18,192 bases of DNA from Cytophagales bacterium. GTDB lineage: Bacteria; Bacteroidota; Bacteroidia; Cytophagales; Cyclobacteriaceae. Positions 14,910-18,192 of the stretch are shown here, in pieces. The position numbers and the translations under genes are program-made. Under the pieces are notes generated by a model. The model was given only the letters and a program-made list of their open reading frames with translations, ran no database searches and had not been told where the DNA came from. Position 1 is the stretch's first letter. The number at the start of each line of letters is the position of its first letter. The stretch covers positions 1-18,192 of the forward strand of contig JAHEMU010000011.1 in the NCBI GenBank assembly GCA_024643485.1, read 5' to 3'.

Positions 14910-16514
14910 TTACCTTCTTATTAATTGTGTTTTGTATTGAATTTCACCATACTCATTTATTCCAACAACCGTAATTAAATAGGTGCCGAAATCATCCGAA
15001 AAAGGAAAATATAACCGGTCTTTTTGATCAACGTTTAAAATGGAACTCCAAGTTAAAATATCAGTTAGGTATGGGGTGTTGATATCAGGAATTGTGTTGT
15101 TTAATGAAAGATTTTCGCTTATTCCACTGGCTTTATCCATTTGGGAAAGGGAAGACTCTAACGGGTTTTTGATCCCTTTTTTGAGCTTAATACTCAGTAC
15201 TCCATATCTACCCATTTGCCAAAATTGATTATAGGTAAAAAGGTCATTAATTAAGTTAAATGATTCAATTGATTCGAGAGGCAAACTCAACGCTACTTCT
15301 GTATCAATAGTAGGAATGCCGTTGATAAGCACCAATGGTGATTTTTTAAAAGCCTTGGAACTTCTTTTATCTCTTAAAATAATTTGTTCCTTGTCGGTTT
15401 TTTTGTTGGTACGTATGGTGGCTTGAGGGATTATTTCACGCAATGCGTCACGTGTACTCGCTATTTCATAATAGTTGTCTGGTATTATGGTTAAGTCAAC
15501 TTTTGGTTTAAATGAAATGTTATTTCCATTATTCTTTTCTGGCGAAGTAAGGTAATTATCTTTAATTACATTCAATGAAAGTAATTTTTCGATTTGCTGT
15601 TCTATGGAAATGCTTCTTTTCAAAACTTTAGGGGAAGCAACAGTAAAAGATGGAAGTGTAATAGACACGGATTCAGTGAGTTTTACCTCGTTTATCCGAT
15701 CTCCTCCTGCCGTAAAAGCCTGTAAGTAATAATTCTCCGTTCCGTTTAATTCATCTAAAGAAATGGAAACAATACCGTTTGTGTCAGAATAAGCGGCTGC
15801 CATTTTCCCAGATTGAATGAAAAAAGCAACAATTAATTGATTGGAAAGAATCTCTGAAGTTTCAACATTCAGACATTTACCAGTAATTTCATTTTTATAC
15901 ACCAAGGAATATTCTGTCACATTGGCTTTAAGTAATGTGCCTGTATTTAGATAATTATTCTTATGAACCGAGATCGAGTATTTTAAAGGATTTAAGACTA
16001 AGTTTAGGTTAGTTGCAGTGATTTCAAGGGCCACCCGGTCTCTAGCGTTATACGATGTTCGGTCACTTACAATGTTAATCTCATCTGAATTTTTCAATTC
16101 AGAACCAGGTAAGAGCATAGAGTCCTTTACTAATTCGGTATCACTGGTGATTAATTGGTAAACGGGCAATTCTACAGTAAATAAATGATCTTGATAAAAT
16201 ATTCTTAAAATATAGTAACCGTCTTTGTTAATGTCTTTTAGAGAAAAATTCCCTGAAGCCATTCCGTAATTTCCTGAAATGGTGATTTGTTGAAGTAAAT
16301 TGGAGCCATCGGGTGAGTATAAGCCGGCAATTCCCACTTTTGAACCAGAGGGTTGTAACCCGCGTCCTTCAATGTATAATTTAAAATAAACATCATCCCC
16401 TTGAAAATAATAGGGTTTATTAATGTGTACCGAGGCTTGAGGCGAAATAACGTTCTCCGCTATAACCGAGCTGTGAAGGAGGAGAAAAAATAATATATAT
16501 AATAAACGCATCAT
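14910..16514 (-). CDS. Secreted MG2-like protein with a receptor-plug-like domain and no barrel
   Basis: This 534-residue protein has a signal peptide (about 1-19) and then an MG2-like macroglobulin domain (about 25-120, from QASVHINKPYYFQGDDVYFK). After a middle beta region, residues about 345-449 look like a TonB-receptor plug: a DALREIIP segment, then SPLVLINGIPTID (392-404), LESIESFNLIND, and RYGVLSIKLKKG (436-447), which corresponds to the YGxxxxxGxIxIxTKKG end of plugs. No beta-barrel follows. The end (about 483-534) resembles the last segment of MG2/plug proteins (LTWSSILNVDQKD, FPFSDDFGTYLITVVG). Its start ATG overlaps the receptor stop codon by one base. It should act in the periplasm or at the outer membrane with the adjacent receptor and lipoprotein. 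The role is inference. Confidence 0.8.
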   Translation of the reverse strand: MMRLLYILFFLLLHSSVIAENVISPQASVHINKPYYFQGDDVYFKLYIEGRGLQPSGSKVGIAGLYSPDGSNLLQQITISGNYGMASGNFSLKDINKDGYYILRIFYQDHLFTVELPVYQLITSDTELVKDSMLLPGSELKNSDEINIVSDRTSYNARDRVALEITATNLNLVLNPLKYSISVHKNNYLNTGTLLKANVTEYSLVYKNEITGKCLNVETSEILSNQLIVAFFIQSGKMAAAYSDTNGIVSISLDELNGTENYYLQAFTAGGDRINEVKLTESVSITLPSFTVASPKVLKRSISIEQQIEKLLSLNVIKDNYLTSPEKNNGNNISFKPKVDLTIIPDNYYEIASTRDALREIIPQATIRTNKKTDKEQIILRDKRSSKAFKKSPLVLINGIPTIDTEVALSLPLESIESFNLINDLFTYNQFWQMGRYGVLSIKLKKGIKNPLESSLSQMDKASGISENLSLNNTIPDINTPYLTDILTWSSILNVDQKDRLYFPFSDDFGTYLITVVGINEYGEIQYKTQLIRR

Positions 16515-18192
16515 TATTCAAATGTAATATTGTATGTAATAGAAGGGAAAACCGTTCCAAGTACGGATAATTTATACGCAAAACCCGACTGATTGAAAAA
16601 TACGGAGAATGCATTTTTTCGAGCATAAAAATTATAAATGCTAAATGACCAGCTCCCTTTATAACTTTTATTCTTTTTGAAATTTTCATCGATGTTTAAC
16701 CCTAAATCAAAGCGGTGGTAATCAGGGATTCTATATTGATTTCTCTCTGAATAATTTCTGAGCGATAAAACGTATTGCTGATCATATTTTCCGTCTGGCG
16801 CGGTGATTGGGCGTCCACTTCCATAAACAAAATTCCAATTTAGTTTTACTCTTTTGGAAAATGAATATGAACCTACGATGCTTAAATCATGTGGTTTATC
16901 AAAGTATGAAGGGAAATAGTTCCCATTACTAATGGTTTCTTCAGTGAATTCACTTTCAAATTGCCTAAAAGACCGAGAATAGGTGTAACTAATCCAACCG
17001 GTTAATTTTCCAGTGTTTTTACGTATAAACAATTCAGTTCCATATGAATTACCAATTCCTTCAATTAAATCAGTCTCGATTTGCTCATTAAGCAGGATGT
17101 TTCCACCTTCTTTATAATCCAACAATTGATTCAAAGACTTATAGTAAACTTCAAGAGAGGTTTCATATTTATTTTCTTTCAAGTTTTTAAATAAACCAAT
17201 TGAAAGCTGGTCTGCTCTTTGAGGACGAATGTGGTAATTGCTATTTAACCAGTAATCTGTTGGTACAGTGGAGGTTGAATTAGAAATTAAGTGTAAATAT
17301 TGATGGATGGTATTAAAGCCAATTTTTATTGAGGAAGAATTGGTCAATGAATACTTTAATGAAAGGCGTGGTTCAATTCCATAATAAGATTTTTCAATCG
17401 AATTTTTAGCGAAGTTGAGGGTATCAATCACTTCGTTCGCGTTTTTTGGCATCCCATCAGCATAAGTATATACGGATGAAGGGCCAATTTTTGAAAATTG
17501 AGTGAACCGTATTCCTCCAATCACTGAAAGCGCGCTAGAAATATCAAATTTATCACTAATAAATAAAGCGTTTTCAATACCTAAATCGGCAGGTAATTTT
17601 ACAGGGTCTGCAATTCCATTACTTTTTGACGGTTTGAAATTACCTGGATTTACATTGTATAGGATACTTTCTAAACCGATTTCAGTCTTATGTCTGTTTT
17701 TTTCAGCTAAGCTGAATACGTATTTCAATTTGTAATAATCTAAGGAGGAGGTCATGGTAAAGGCATTGAAACCGTTGCCATCGACAATATTTGAATTGGT
17801 TTTACCTGATACCAAATTTAAACTTCCCAAACTACCTCCATCAAATAAATGATCCCACTTTAAGTGAAACCCTAAATTTTGAATTTGAAAAGTGGTGTCA
17901 GAGGCTAATTTGAAGTTGTCCCAGCTTAAATAGGAAGAAGCTGATATTTTATCTTTTTCGGAAACCATTTGATTAACTTTAATCGAAAAATCGCCAAAAC
18001 CAGCAGAACTGTTCAGAATGTCTATGTTTTTCGTCTTTTGCATTAGCCAATTAACATAGGATAACCGCCCGGTAGTTATAAAAGATCCTTTATTTTTTGT
18101 GGTTGGTCCTTCAAATGAAAATCGAGAAGTAACGATACCGGAAGAGATTTTCCCTTTATAATTAGTCATATTCCCCTCTCTGGTTTTTACTT
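16514..18192 (-). CDS. TonB-dependent receptor, beta-barrel part (N-terminus outside window)
   Basis: This is the C-terminal part (about 560 residues) of an outer-membrane TonB-dependent receptor, which imports a bound ligand using energy from the inner membrane through TonB. Only the barrel is present: alternating beta strands with aromatic girdles, such as RFSFEGPTTKNKGSFITTGR near the start, GNSYGTELFIRKNTGKLTGW, YSRSFRQF, and GSGRPITAPDGKY. The last strand, SVLGTVFPSITYNITFE, is the typical barrel end. The frame stays open through the right edge, and the first methionine in the window (18169) lies in the middle of the barrel, so the plug and signal peptide lie outside. Its stop overlaps the start of the MG2/plug-like gene by one base, and the DUF4249 lipoprotein follows. 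The ligand is unknown. Confidence 0.9.
   Translation of the reverse strand, partial: VKTREGNMTNYKGKISSGIVTSRFSFEGPTTKNKGSFITTGRLSYVNWLMQKTKNIDILNSSAGFGDFSIKVNQMVSEKDKISASSYLSWDNFKLASDTTFQIQNLGFHLKWDHLFDGGSLGSLNLVSGKTNSNIVDGNGFNAFTMTSSLDYYKLKYVFSLAEKNRHKTEIGLESILYNVNPGNFKPSKSNGIADPVKLPADLGIENALFISDKFDISSALSVIGGIRFTQFSKIGPSSVYTYADGMPKNANEVIDTLNFAKNSIEKSYYGIEPRLSLKYSLTNSSSIKIGFNTIHQYLHLISNSTSTVPTDYWLNSNYHIRPQRADQLSIGLFKNLKENKYETSLEVYYKSLNQLLDYKEGGNILLNEQIETDLIEGIGNSYGTELFIRKNTGKLTGWISYTYSRSFRQFESEFTEETISNGNYFPSYFDKPHDLSIVGSYSFSKRVKLNWNFVYGSGRPITAPDGKYDQQYVLSLRNYSERNQYRIPDYHRFDLGLNIDENFKKNKSYKGSWSFSIYNFYARKNAFSVFFNQSGFAYKLSVLGTVFPSITYNITFE

Noticed and set aside
16420..16689. Minus-strand open frame of 89 codons across the receptor/MG2 junction
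   Set aside because: It is an out-of-frame reading of two solid genes on the same strand.
18167..18169. First methionine of the receptor frame as a gene start
   Set aside because: The frame stays open to the window edge and the protein here is already within the barrel, so the true start lies outside.
1..18192. CRISPR arrays, insertion sequences, tRNA genes, phage or toxin-antitoxin modules
   Set aside because: No direct-repeat arrays, transposase or integrase frames, tRNA-like cloverleafs or paired small toxin genes were seen on either strand.

Overview
The window is 18.2 kb of AT-rich DNA from a member of the Bacteroidota, most likely a flavobacterium-like organism. The evidence is a gliding-motility ABC transporter set (GldA, GldF, GldG), DUF4249 and DUF4369/DUF5106-type proteins, a TonB-dependent receptor with accessory surface proteins, and two promoters whose -7 boxes match the Bacteroidota TAnnTTTG consensus. 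Genes lack Shine-Dalgarno sequences and are packed tightly. I see no insertion sequence, integrase, CRISPR array, tRNA or rRNA, so this looks like ordinary chromosome.

Left region (1-7466, all on the minus strand). In transcription order it holds gldA, gldF, gldG and a DUF4340-like membrane-anchored protein, overlapping or nearly touching. After a 142-base gap comes dnaN (DNA polymerase sliding clamp), which ends in a strong hairpin terminator. A six-helix membrane PAS histidine kinase follows. A good promoter (TTG, 20 bases, TATTTTTG) lies just upstream of gldA, so gldA-gldF-gldG-DUF4340 is probably one operon coding for a membrane complex linked to gliding.

Middle region (7467-11837). A secreted or periplasmic thioredoxin-like protein with a CGHC active site and an unrecognised 153-residue cytoplasmic protein run on the plus strand. 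Converging on them from the right, on the minus strand, are the small SRP RNA gene (ffs), ettA (ABC-F translation factor) and a SixA-type histidine phosphatase. ettA starts only 18 bases after the ffs 3' end, and sixA starts on the base after the ettA stop codon, so the three may share transcription from the ffs promoter.

Right region (11838-18192). A plus-strand run codes for a small C2-like protein, a CNHC redoxin and a BASS-family sodium symporter. Its last stop codon overlaps the stop of a minus-strand cluster that enters from the right edge: the barrel of a TonB-dependent receptor (N-terminus outside the window), a secreted protein combining an MG2-like domain with a receptor-plug-like domain but no barrel, and a DUF4249 lipoprotein. 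These three are translationally coupled or nearly so, and probably form an outer-membrane uptake or surface assembly of unknown substrate. This cluster and the DUF4340 member of the gld operon are the least understood parts of the window.
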